This document shows positions 1 through 6,370 of a stretch of 7,305 bases of DNA, piece after piece (positions within the stretch are counted from its first letter, which is position 1; each line of letters starts with the position of its first letter). The translations under genes were made by a program, and so were the position numbers. Origin of the DNA: Comamonadaceae bacterium (GTDB lineage: Bacteria > Pseudomonadota > Gammaproteobacteria > Burkholderiales > Burkholderiaceae_C); contig CANCCE010000139.1 of NCBI GenBank assembly GCA_947374505.1, forward strand, positions 1 through 7,305. Direction: 5' to 3'. The notes beneath the pieces were generated by a model, which was not told the DNA's origin, ran no database searches, and saw only the letters and a list, made by a program, of their open reading frames with translations.

Positions 1-779
1 GGAATACCGACCGGCGCTGACTGGCTTTCAAACGGCTGGCGTTTGCCGCTGGCCACGGCTTGCAGTCGCGCGTGCTCGGCCATGACTTTACCGGCATAGC
101 CACCATCGTCTTCCAAGTTGGCAGCACCGACATAAAACTTCAGGCCGCCTTCAACCGAACCAGCTCTGGTAATGCACTCTTCCAGCACTTTGACGCCAAC
201 GCGAAGATTAGTGACCGGATCAAAGGCGGCGAACTTGCCGCCGAAAAGAGCATATTTGTCGTGGTGGATGCCGGTCATGACTTGCATCAGACCCTGGGCA
301 CCGACGGGGCTTTGGGCGAAGGGGTTGAAACCCGACTCAATGGCCATGATCGCCAGAATCAAGGTCGGGTCCAACTTGGACTTGTCGCCAATTTCGAAGG
401 CATGCGCAACCAACACGCTCAAAGGCTCAGGTGCAACGCCATATTTTTTGCTCAGCCAATAAGCCACAGCCGCTTGTTTTGTAGGCAAGTCCCTGGGGTT
501 GGCCGCGGTCGCGCGGTCGACGGCCCCCAGCTCGGTGAAACCCATGGTGGCTTCTTGCCGGGCCAGCAACAGGGCCATCAGGCGGCTTTCGCCAGCTTCA
601 CGCAGATCGGGGCGGGCTGTCAATGTGATCATCACGAAGACCAGGGCCAGACCCAGCATGGCAAAGCTGTTGTGGCTGATGTTGAAAAAACCTTCGGCAA
701 TGTCTCGGGCGACATTACGGGCACTGTTGCGTGTGTTGGTCAAGCACTGTTGCAGGCTGGACTTGAGTTGCACTGTCAT
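1..779 (-). CDS. Membrane-anchored lytic transglycosylase, SLT domain (C-terminus outside window)
   Basis: This enzyme should cleave the MurNAc-GlcNAc bond of peptidoglycan non-hydrolytically, leaving 1,6-anhydro-MurNAc ends, and act on the periplasmic side. About 259 residues are visible, running off the window edge. Residues 1-37 are polar. One hydrophobic segment follows at about 38-54 (FAMLGLALVFVMITLTA), which reads as an uncleaved signal anchor. A helical linker comes next, then the SLT fold from about residue 115. Family motifs seen: AIMAIESGF with the predicted catalytic Glu148, GAQGLMQV from 160, NLRVGVKVL, GLKFYVGA, and a Tyr-Ala-Gly-Lys-Val near the end (compare the usual YAxKV). 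The ATG at 779-777 is chosen because AAAGGAG, an excellent ribosome binding site, lies just upstream; the frame is also open in family-like sequence from there. The gene is divergent from the DUF349 gene. The subfamily cannot be fixed without the C-terminus. Family assignment is firm; the periplasmic orientation is inferred from the anchor. Confidence 0.93.
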   Translation of the reverse strand, partial: MTVQLKSSLQQCLTNTRNSARNVARDIAEGFFNISHNSFAMLGLALVFVMITLTARPDLREAGESRLMALLLARQEATMGFTELGAVDRATAANPRDLPTKQAAVAYWLSKKYGVAPEPLSVLVAHAFEIGDKSKLDPTLILAIMAIESGFNPFAQSPVGAQGLMQVMTGIHHDKYALFGGKFAAFDPVTNLRVGVKVLEECITRAGSVEGGLKFYVGAANLEDDGGYAGKVMAEHARLQAVASGKRQPFESQSAPVGI

Positions 780-790
780 GGAACTCCTTT
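780..790 (-). promoter_or_regulatory. Strong Shine-Dalgarno of the transglycosylase gene
   Basis: Read on the minus strand the sequence is AAAGGAGTTCC followed directly by ATG. It is the only near-consensus ribosome binding site before a gene start in this window, and it decides the start at 779. Confidence 0.85.
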
Positions 791-814
791 CGATGCTTCT
801 GGCCTGGGGCCGGT

Positions 815-854
815 CGCTTGGATTGGGTCACCAACAAGCCAAGCGTTTTGCTTG
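815..854 (-). other. Leader RNA with two mutually exclusive hairpins
   Basis: In the transglycosylase leader, read on the minus strand, CGCTTGG (845-839) can pair with CCAAGCG (821-815), a perfect 7-bp stem. An inner stem TTGG/CCAA closes a TGAC loop, with an asymmetric internal loop between the two stems. Just upstream, CAAGC (854-850) can pair with GCTTG (844-840), a 5-bp stem with loop AAAAC. Both helices use the same segment at 840-844, so they cannot form together. The element ends about 22 nt before the ribosome binding site. The pairing is read directly from the sequence; any regulatory role is inference. No known riboswitch class was recognised. Confidence 0.4.
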
Positions 855-928
855 AGGAAGTGTCTTGTTGGGCGGGCTGTAGGCGGCAGCTTGGTGTCTG
901 ACGCTGCGTTTTAAGCAGAGTCCGGCGG

Positions 929-958
929 ATTCTAGAGGGTTGTTAAATAACCTGTCAA
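929..958 (-). promoter_or_regulatory. Sigma70 promoter for the transglycosylase gene
   Basis: On the minus strand a perfect -35 box TTGACA (958-953) is followed by an 18-bp spacer and the -10 box TAGAAT (934-929), which matches TATAAT at 5 of 6 positions. Transcription should start near 921-923, giving a leader of about 140 nt before the ATG at 779. The box matches are seen directly; activity is inferred. Confidence 0.72.
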
Positions 959-987
959 TCATAAAAAATAGATTCTTTATTCTATTT
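959..987 (-). promoter_or_regulatory. A/T-rich palindrome upstream of the -35 box (UP element or operator candidate)
   Basis: AAATAGA (966-972) and TCTATTT (981-987) form a perfect 7-bp inverted repeat with an 8-base A/T-rich spacer. They sit directly upstream of the TTGACA box at 953-958. Composition and position fit an UP element contacted by the RNA polymerase alpha subunit. The symmetry would also suit a dimeric regulator. The sequence alone does not separate the two. Confidence 0.4.
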
Positions 988-1366
988 GGTTTTTAAGAAT
1001 GCTGTTTAAAACCGCAGTTAGTGGATCTTTCTAATCGGATCTCGCCGCTTTTTTGAGGGCTTGTCAGGTCGACGAAATCTGGGGAATGACAGCGCATCGT
1101 GACGCTGGTTTGAGCTCTCCGTGGTGATGGGTTGCGGGCCCTTTTTGGGATCTCGCCAAAAAACAGCGAAAATACGCGCTACGCTTTATTCTTGAAGCTT
1201 TTCATTGCGCGCAGACTTTGGCCTTCGAGTGCTCCATTTTGTTGGCCGTTTGAGTCTTTTTTGCCCGCTCTTTACCCTTTGGTTTACCCCTTAAGCCTGC
1301 CGCTGAAATAACATTTGACAAGACAGTCAGCGCCGCGCTTCACTCTTTTTTCATCAAGCATCAACC
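988..1366. other. Intergenic region upstream of the DUF349 gene, no gene recognised
   Basis: These 379 bases hold no convincing coding frame, tRNA or terminator on either strand. The longest ATG-started frames I read by eye are 13 and 22 codons (from 1086 and 1137) with no family resemblance. The 10-mer GGATCTCGCC occurs twice, at 1037-1046 and 1148-1157. The region must carry the promoter of the DUF349 gene, but only a weak candidate near 1315 was found. Confidence 0.6.
1315..1344 (+). promoter_or_regulatory. Possible promoter of the DUF349 gene
   Basis: A perfect TTGACA lies at 1315-1320. No good -10 box follows at 16-18 bp; the best is TTCACT at 1339-1344, with 3 of 6 matches. If used, the leader would be only about 15-20 nt. 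An alternative is the A/T-rich stretch at about 940-1010, which would give a leader of more than 300 nt. Low confidence. Confidence 0.25.
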
Positions 1367-4207
1367 ATGTCTAATTCTTCAAAAGCCGACTCTTCCGCCG
1401 CCAAATCGCCCCATGCCAAGGGTGCTGACACGCCCGCATTGGACGCCTTGACCGGCGGTGCTTTTACTGCGCCGACGTCTGGCGAGCGGGCTGCCCGCAT
1501 TCGTGAATGGCTGGCAACGAACCCCGGTGCCGACCAGATGGCGGATGTCTACAAGGAATTGTCGAATCGCGACAAAGGCGCCGCCAAGCTCCTGAAAGAA
1601 AAGCTCGACGACGTCAAGCGAGCCAAAGGCCAGGAGGCGGTTGCCGCCGAATGGGCGGACAAAGCGCAGGCGCTGTTGGTGCTGCCCAAACTGAATTTAG
1701 CTGATGCGCTGGCTTGGCAGCGTGATGCCGCCAAGGCTGGCGCACCCCTGTCGCGCGAGCCGCTGGCCAGCCTGAAAGTGCAACTCGCTGATCGGGTCAA
1801 GACGATTGAAGACTTGCAACACCGGGCGCAGGTGCAGCGCGAAGCGGCTGTGTTGATTGCCCAGCGGACCGAAGTGCTGTCGACCAAACCTTGGCGTGAC
1901 GCGCAGACCGTTTGGGAGACCTTGCGTGCCGATGTGGCGCATTGGCAGGATCAGGCCAACGAACTGACCCAGGATCCGATTTGGGCCAGTGTTGATGCAA
2001 AATTTCCGCCCTTGCTCGAGGCCTCGCGGGCACAGTTTTTAGCCATGTGGGAGGCTTTTCAGGGCGCTTTGTCTGTGGCTGTCGCGGCGTCTGAAGACCC
2101 GGCCGCGCCGCTGCCTGCGGTGCCCGTGTGGGCTGATGAATTGCGTTCGGCGCGTGGCATCACCACGGCCGCTAGCGCGCCGGCGGGCGACAAACCGGCC
2201 CGTGCCCCCAAAATCAAATTAGACCCCGCCGTGCTGGCTGACCTTCGAGCCAAGGCCTCCGCTGCCGTGCAAGACGCCTTGACCAAGCTCGAGACGGAAG
2301 TGGCTGAAGGCCATGGCAAGTCGACGCCCAAAGCCGCTGCAGATTTGCGCAACGCCCTGAAGGAGAACATTCGCTATATAGACAGTGCGCTTGAGGCGGC
2401 TTCGCATGCCGCGTTAACTGCTGCGGGTGAACTGGAAGGCTGGCAGCGTTGGCGCGCCGACCAGATCCGCGAAGACCTGGTCGAGAAAGCCGAAGCGCTG
2501 GTGGCTAAGCCGATGGGTGGTCGCAAGCAGCAAGAAGCCTTGCGCGCCATGCGTGAGCAGTGGAAAACCAGCGACCAGGGCGGCACCCCCAACCACGCGT
2601 TGTGGAAACGTTTTGACGACGCTTGCAACGAGTCCCACAAAGTGGTCGAAGCCTGGCTGGAAAAAACCAAAGAGCAGACTGAGGCTATCAAGGCTCAGCG
2701 TCGGGTCTTGATCGACGAAGTGCTGTCTTGGGCTGAGGCCAACAAGACCAACACCGACTGGAAGCACCACATCCGCAGCTTGAATGGCTTTGTCTCCAAA
2801 TGGCGCGAAGCCGGCCACCTGAGCGAAAAAACTTTTGCGGATATCCAACCTGTCTGGAAAGCAGCGATGGACGCGGCCGATGCGCCACTGACCACCGCTC
2901 GCAACGACAGCCTGGCCCGTCGCCGGGCCATGATTGAAGAGGCGCAGGCCTTGGGTGGCGAGCCACAACTGCGCATTGACGCGGTCAAAGCCGTGCAGCA
3001 GCGCTGGCAGCATGAAGCTCAGCAAGTGCCGATCGAGCGCAAGCAAGAGCAAAAGCTCTGGGATGCTTTCCGCAAACCGATTGACGACGCTTTCCAGCGC
3101 AAAACTGCGGATCGTGAAAAAGCCGCCGGTGCCTTGGGCGAGTTTGACCGCCTGGTGGTCGAGGCGTCGAAGGCCGTGGCTGAAGCCACTGCCAGTGGCG
3201 ATGCGCAAAAAATTCATGCTGCTGCTAAGGCGCTTGAGGCGGTGGTCCGCGGTCAAGTGCCGGTGGCTGCTCCTGTCGCTGCAGTCGCCACTGCGCTTGT
3301 TGCAGCACCTTCCGAACCCGCTGTGCCTGCTGATGCCAGCGAGCCTGTGACCCACGCCGCTGAGGACACGGCGGTGACCGCTGAGACGGCCGAAGTCGCT
3401 GAAACCGATGCAGCAGTTCAATCAGAAGTCGTCGAAGACACCGCTGCCACAGAACCTTCCGCCGACGTTGACGCTGAACCCACCGCAGCGCCGGAGGTTG
3501 TCAAAGCTGCGCCCAAGCCCGTGGTGGCCATGCGCGGCGATGACCGCCCCGGCAATCGCAAGGCTGAGCCGGTAGCGGCTGGCCGTGGTGGCAAGTTCGG
3601 TGATCGCAAAGACCCGCGCACAGGCGGCAAAGATGCGCGTCCACGCACCGGCATGGAGAACAAATTTGAACCGCTCCGCGATGAACGCGGCGGCCGGGGT
3701 GATCGCGGTGACCGCTTCAGCGAGCGGCCAGCGTTTGAAGAGCGCGGTCCGCGTTTGGGCGATGCCGCCTTCCGGGCCCAGCGTGAAGCTTTCGAAACGG
3801 CCAATTCAGCCCTTAAAAAACTTGCTGAGCAGGCCCATGGCGAGGTGCTGACGCACTTGATTTCAGCTTGGGAAAAGCGCGATCCAGAGCAGTTGCCAAC
3901 AGGGCAAGATCTGGGCAAGCAAGTGCCAGCCGCTGTGCGCACGCGCTGGGCTCAGGCGCTCAGCGCACCTGCTGCCGGCGACTCTGCCGAAGCGTTGTTG
4001 CGGATGGAAATCGCGACAGAACTGCCAACACCCGCTGAACATATCAGCGCGCGTCGTATGTTGCAGTTGCAGTTGTTGACCCGTCGCAATGCACCGGCGC
4101 CGCACGAAACGTGGGCTGAAGACATGGCCAAAGTGTTCGCCAGCCCGTACGATGCGGCGCAAACACGGCGCGTGCAAAACGTTCTTAAGGCGCTGTTGAA
4201 GCGTTGA
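1367..4207 (+). CDS. DUF349 domain-containing protein, 946 residues
   Basis: This is a large soluble, mostly helical protein with no signal peptide or membrane segment. Residues 1-50 are polar and Ser/Ala-rich, and a long helical region follows. Three DUF349-like repeats carry the typical pair of Trp sites. They lie at about 394-424 (W399, then LWKRF), 475-505 (W479, then VWKAAMDAAD) and 542-575 (W547, then LWDAF). Residues about 631-721 are Ala/Val/Glu/Pro-rich, acidic and probably disordered. Residues about 722-796 are basic and rich in Arg, Gly and Asp, with GGRGDRGDR at 775-783. A helical C-terminal domain runs from about 797 to 946. The start is the first ATG of the frame, with MSNSSKADSS following. 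It has no Shine-Dalgarno. The family has no biochemical function I can name with confidence; the Arg/Gly stretch suggests nucleic-acid or ribosome contact, which is inference only. The 3' end overlaps mtfA by 23 bases. Confidence 0.92.
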   Translation: MSNSSKADSSAAKSPHAKGADTPALDALTGGAFTAPTSGERAARIREWLATNPGADQMADVYKELSNRDKGAAKLLKEKLDDVKRAKGQEAVAAEWADKAQALLVLPKLNLADALAWQRDAAKAGAPLSREPLASLKVQLADRVKTIEDLQHRAQVQREAAVLIAQRTEVLSTKPWRDAQTVWETLRADVAHWQDQANELTQDPIWASVDAKFPPLLEASRAQFLAMWEAFQGALSVAVAASEDPAAPLPAVPVWADELRSARGITTAASAPAGDKPARAPKIKLDPAVLADLRAKASAAVQDALTKLETEVAEGHGKSTPKAAADLRNALKENIRYIDSALEAASHAALTAAGELEGWQRWRADQIREDLVEKAEALVAKPMGGRKQQEALRAMREQWKTSDQGGTPNHALWKRFDDACNESHKVVEAWLEKTKEQTEAIKAQRRVLIDEVLSWAEANKTNTDWKHHIRSLNGFVSKWREAGHLSEKTFADIQPVWKAAMDAADAPLTTARNDSLARRRAMIEEAQALGGEPQLRIDAVKAVQQRWQHEAQQVPIERKQEQKLWDAFRKPIDDAFQRKTADREKAAGALGEFDRLVVEASKAVAEATASGDAQKIHAAAKALEAVVRGQVPVAAPVAAVATALVAAPSEPAVPADASEPVTHAAEDTAVTAETAEVAETDAAVQSEVVEDTAATEPSADVDAEPTAAPEVVKAAPKPVVAMRGDDRPGNRKAEPVAAGRGGKFGDRKDPRTGGKDARPRTGMENKFEPLRDERGGRGDRGDRFSERPAFEERGPRLGDAAFRAQREAFETANSALKKLAEQAHGEVLTHLISAWEKRDPEQLPTGQDLGKQVPAAVRTRWAQALSAPAAGDSAEALLRMEIATELPTPAEHISARRMLQLQLLTRRNAPAPHETWAEDMAKVFASPYDAAQTRRVQNVLKALLKR
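4185..4207. other. Convergent 3' overlap of the DUF349 gene and mtfA
   Basis: The stop of the plus-strand DUF349 gene (TGA, 4205-4207) lies beyond the stop of the minus-strand mtfA gene (TAA, read from TTA at 4185-4187). The two coding ends therefore share 23 bases in antisense. No hairpin with a T-tract was seen near this point on either strand. Confidence 0.85.
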
Positions 4208-4982
4208 AGAACTGTGCGAACAGTGGCAGCAGTTCAGGGAACTCCTGCCCAAAACGGCCTCGGTTGACGAAGTAAGCCTCAGCGGTCACGGCAAAAAACT
4301 CTGCCGGAGCTGTCGCTGCGTAAGCGTCGAGCCAGGGTGGCTCGGCACCGAAACGTTCGGCCATTGTCACTTTGTCCTGGAAGCGCACATAGCTGGCCTG
4401 CATGGTGACGCGCCAGCTTTCCCAGACTAGTCTGGTAGGCAGAGGCGGGCAACCGTCGGCGCTGCCGCTCCGCATGTCGAGCTTGTGCACAAATTCGTGA
4501 ATGACGACGTTGTAGCCGGCTTGGGCCGATTCGCCGGAGGCGGCGACATCCGCCCAACTCAGGGTGACCGGGCCGTGCTGCATGGCTTCGCCGGTCAAGG
4601 CCTCGTTGTAGTGGTGCACCACGCCGGCGTCGTCCACCACTTCGCGGCGTGCCAGCATAGCGCCGGGGTGAACCACGATACCCTTGAAGTCGTCGTACCA
4701 ATGCAGTCCCAAGTGCAGCACTGGCAAGCAAGCCTGAGCGGCAATCGCCACGGCCATCGAGTCATTCATTTGCAGCCCGTGTGCACCGCTGAATTCTTTG
4801 TCGCGCAGAAAATTTGCGACCATTGCGCGCAACGCTTGGGGGTCGTTGGCGGGGTCAGCCGCCAGAAAAGGGTAGTCGCTCAGGGTGCGCAGCCAGATTG
4901 AATCCGGGATAGTCTGGCTGCCTCGATGGGTTGATCGTCGCTTCCTAAAGCGTTGCAGGTGTCGGCGCAGCCATTTCAGCAT
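4185..4982 (-). CDS. mtfA: MtfA-like zinc-dependent peptidase (M90 family)
   Basis: The product is 265 residues, the same length as E. coli MtfA as I recall it. The gluzincin motif is HEFVH at 162-166: His162 and His166 bind zinc and Glu163 is the catalytic base. The downstream stretch DAYAATAPAEFFAV carries Tyr221 and Glu228. Aligned from memory, these match E. coli Tyr205 and Glu212, so Glu228 should be the third zinc ligand. CLPVLHLGLHWYDDF at about 85-99 also matches the family. E. coli MtfA binds the repressor Mlc, frees ptsG from repression, and has aminopeptidase activity. No mlc or PTS gene is visible here, so the partner is unknown. The N-terminus is very basic (KWLRRHLQRFRKRR) with no signal peptide, so the protein is cytoplasmic. 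The gene starts 21 bases after lpxH and lacks a good ribosome binding site, which suggests read-through and coupling. Confidence 0.92.
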   Translation of the reverse strand: MLKWLRRHLQRFRKRRSTHRGSQTIPDSIWLRTLSDYPFLAADPANDPQALRAMVANFLRDKEFSGAHGLQMNDSMAVAIAAQACLPVLHLGLHWYDDFKGIVVHPGAMLARREVVDDAGVVHHYNEALTGEAMQHGPVTLSWADVAASGESAQAGYNVVIHEFVHKLDMRSGSADGCPPLPTRLVWESWRVTMQASYVRFQDKVTMAERFGAEPPWLDAYAATAPAEFFAVTAEAYFVNRGRFGQEFPELLPLFAQFFNASTAP

Positions 4983-5003
4983 AGGAACGACGGGTTACCT
5001 TGG

Positions 5004-5786
5004 CTAGACACTGAAAGGAAGGCGCTGCAGGCCGAGGGGGGTCAGCCGTAAAACCTCTGCCCGAGGCGGTGTGGCGGCGGCATCCCAGTCGCTCAGCACC
5101 AAACGACGCTGGTGATCGCCCAGCTCGTGTTGGCCTGGCCGGTGTGTGTGGCCATGAATCAGCGTATCACTGGTCGCGGCTTGTAGCCATTGCTTGGCGG
5201 CGCCAGTATCGACATCGGCATAAGCATGACCTGACTGCTTGCGCGCTTCACTTTGCGCACGCAGTCCGCGGGCGATGTTTTGTCTTTCAGCCAACGGTTT
5301 GGCTAAAAAATTCGCTTGCCATGTGGCGCTGCGAACTTGCTGACGAAACTGCAGGTAGTCGGTATCCGCAAGGCATAGCGCATCGCCATGTGACAGCAAA
5401 AACCGTTGATCCGCAAAGCACAAGACAGTCGGGTCATTGAGTAGCGTGGCATGGCACAGATCCATCAAGCGCGGACCAACCAGGAAGTCGCGGTTGCCAT
5501 GCATGAAGAAAAGGGCTAATCGGCCAGCCGTGGTGGCCATCACCTCGGCGCAGCGATCTTCAAAACCAGCTGCTTGTGCGAAGTGCGGATGAACCGCGTC
5601 ATCGCCGACCCAGACCTCAAACAGATCGCCCAAGATGAAGACCGCATCAGCCGGCGTCTTCTCCATGTAACGCTGCCAAGCGGCGAAGGTTGCTGGTTCT
5701 TCTTCAGTCAGGTGCAGGTCTGAAATGAAATCGACCGTGCCCCAGGCAGCAGGAGCTTGGAGCTCGGCAATCTGGGGCACGGTCAT
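5004..5786 (-). CDS. lpxH: UDP-2,3-diacylglucosamine diphosphatase LpxH
   Basis: LpxH hydrolyses UDP-2,3-diacylglucosamine to lipid X and UMP, the fourth step of lipid A synthesis, at the cytoplasmic face of the inner membrane. The product is 260 residues, slightly longer than E. coli LpxH (240). It has the full metallophosphoesterase signature: D23-x-H25 (ISDLHL), GD at 53-54 (ILGDLFEVW), GNRD at 97-100, SHGD at 132-135 and GHTHRP at 212-217. The segment from about 144 to 183 (YLQFRQQVR, then WQANFLAKPLAER) fits the LpxH lid. I chose the ATG at 5786-5784. The frame also opens at a TTG at 5825, but the 13 extra residues are not LpxH-like and that TTG sits next to a hairpin. The chosen ATG has no clear Shine-Dalgarno. 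The gene lies between ppiB and mtfA in the same direction. Confidence 0.95.
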   Translation of the reverse strand: MTVPQIAELQAPAAWGTVDFISDLHLTEEEPATFAAWQRYMEKTPADAVFILGDLFEVWVGDDAVHPHFAQAAGFEDRCAEVMATTAGRLALFFMHGNRDFLVGPRLMDLCHATLLNDPTVLCFADQRFLLSHGDALCLADTDYLQFRQQVRSATWQANFLAKPLAERQNIARGLRAQSEARKQSGHAYADVDTGAAKQWLQAATSDTLIHGHTHRPGQHELGDHQRRLVLSDWDAAATPPRAEVLRLTPLGLQRLPFSV

Positions 5787-5828
5787 GTTGCTGCGATGAG
5801 GTTTTAGCGGTCGTGCTGAGTGCAACGT

Positions 5829-5844
5829 CCGCCTCGCAAGGCGG
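5829..5844 (-). other. Hairpin between ppiB and lpxH
   Basis: On the minus strand CCGCCT-TGCG-AGGCGG forms a perfect 6-bp GC-rich stem with a 4-base loop. It begins 9 bases after the ppiB stop. No T-tract follows (the next bases are ACGTTGC), so it is not a standard intrinsic terminator. It may stabilise the upstream 3' end or partly reduce read-through. Structure is seen; role is inferred. Confidence 0.5.
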
Positions 5845-5853
5845 TGGCTTTGA

Positions 5854-6363
5854 TCAAGCCAGCGCCACGGCTTTTTCGATGATCACGTCGGTCTGTGGGA
5901 CGTCGTCATGATGGCCTTTGCGGCCGGTTTTGACCGCAGCGATTTTGTCAATGACGTCGCTTCCCGAAACGACTTTAGCGAACACGGCGTAACCCCAGCC
6001 TGATGCGCTTGGGGCAGTGTGGTTCAAAAAGTCGTTGTCTGAGACATTGATGAAAAACTGTGAGCTGGCAGAGTGCGGTGCGCTGGTGCGCGCCATCGCC
6101 ACCGTGTAGTGGTTGTTTTTCAGGCCGTTGGTGGCTTCGTTTTCAATTTCACCATCGGTCGGCTTTTGTTTCATGCCGACTTCAAAGCCGCCGCCCTGCA
6201 CCATGAAACCAGGAATGACGCGGTGAAACACCGTGTTGTTGTAATGGCCCTTGTTGACGTAAGACAGGAAGTTGGCGACCGATTTTGGCGCCTTGTCTTG
6301 CTCAAGTTCGAGGGTGATGACGCCGTGATCGGCAATGTGGAGTTCGACTTTTGGGTTGCTCAT
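5854..6363 (-). CDS. ppiB: Cytoplasmic cyclophilin-type peptidyl-prolyl isomerase
   Basis: This 169-residue protein catalyses cis-trans isomerisation of X-Pro bonds and has no signal peptide, so it is cytoplasmic like E. coli PpiB (164 residues). The whole chain is one cyclophilin domain. Active-site residues seen: F46-H47-R48 with catalytic Arg48, then F53, M54 and Q56 in GFMVQGG, Q102-F103-F104-N106 in SSQFFIN, and GYAVFAKVVSG at 124-134. Phe112 occupies the place of human cyclophilin A Trp121, which suggests weak cyclosporin binding; that alignment is from memory. The ATG is only 7 bases after the ppiA stop and has no Shine-Dalgarno, so translation is probably coupled to ppiA. It is a clear paralogue of the upstream gene. 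Confidence 0.94.
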   Translation of the reverse strand: MSNPKVELHIADHGVITLELEQDKAPKSVANFLSYVNKGHYNNTVFHRVIPGFMVQGGGFEVGMKQKPTDGEIENEATNGLKNNHYTVAMARTSAPHSASSQFFINVSDNDFLNHTAPSASGWGYAVFAKVVSGSDVIDKIAAVKTGRKGHHDDVPQTDVIIEKAVALA

Positions 6364-6370
6364 GGGGTAT

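Noticed and set aside
60..914. A 284-codon open frame on the plus strand.
   Set aside because: It is antisense to the transglycosylase, whose SLT motifs are unmistakable. The plus-strand translation shows no family resemblance and no ribosome binding site.
904..918. CTGC/GCAG hairpin with a 7-base loop as a terminator.
   Set aside because: The stem has only 4 bp and no T-tract follows on either strand. It lies just downstream of the predicted transcription start of the transglycosylase gene.
1129..1146. GGGCCC followed by TTTTT, resembling an intrinsic terminator.
   Set aside because: GGGCCC is a 6-base palindrome that cannot form a loop, and no longer stem surrounds it.
1037..1157. The 10-mer GGATCTCGCC repeated at 1037-1046 and 1148-1157, as a possible operator pair or repeat element.
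   Set aside because: Only two short copies 111 bases apart, with no wider similarity around them. Chance is the simpler explanation.
1086..1205. Two tiny frames, 13 codons from 1086 and 22 codons from 1137, as leader peptides of the DUF349 gene.
   Set aside because: They lie 180 or more bases upstream of the gene, show no codon run or motif suggesting attenuation, and only a weak ribosome binding site precedes the first.
780..1366. The divergent intergenic region as a site for a tRNA, CRISPR array or mobile element end.
   Set aside because: No cloverleaf, no regularly spaced direct repeats, and no terminal inverted repeats with target duplication were found on either strand by eye.
2414..3421. 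A 335-codon minus-strand open frame inside the DUF349 gene.
   Set aside because: Long antisense frames are expected opposite an Ala-rich, GC-rich gene. The translation is rich in His, Phe, Gly and Leu without recognisable motifs, typical of a shadow frame.
3257..3530. Low-complexity Ala/Val/Glu stretch in the DUF349 protein as a frameshift or tandem DNA repeat.
   Set aside because: The reading frame continues into a family-like C-terminal domain and no DNA unit repeats exactly, so it is a real disordered linker.
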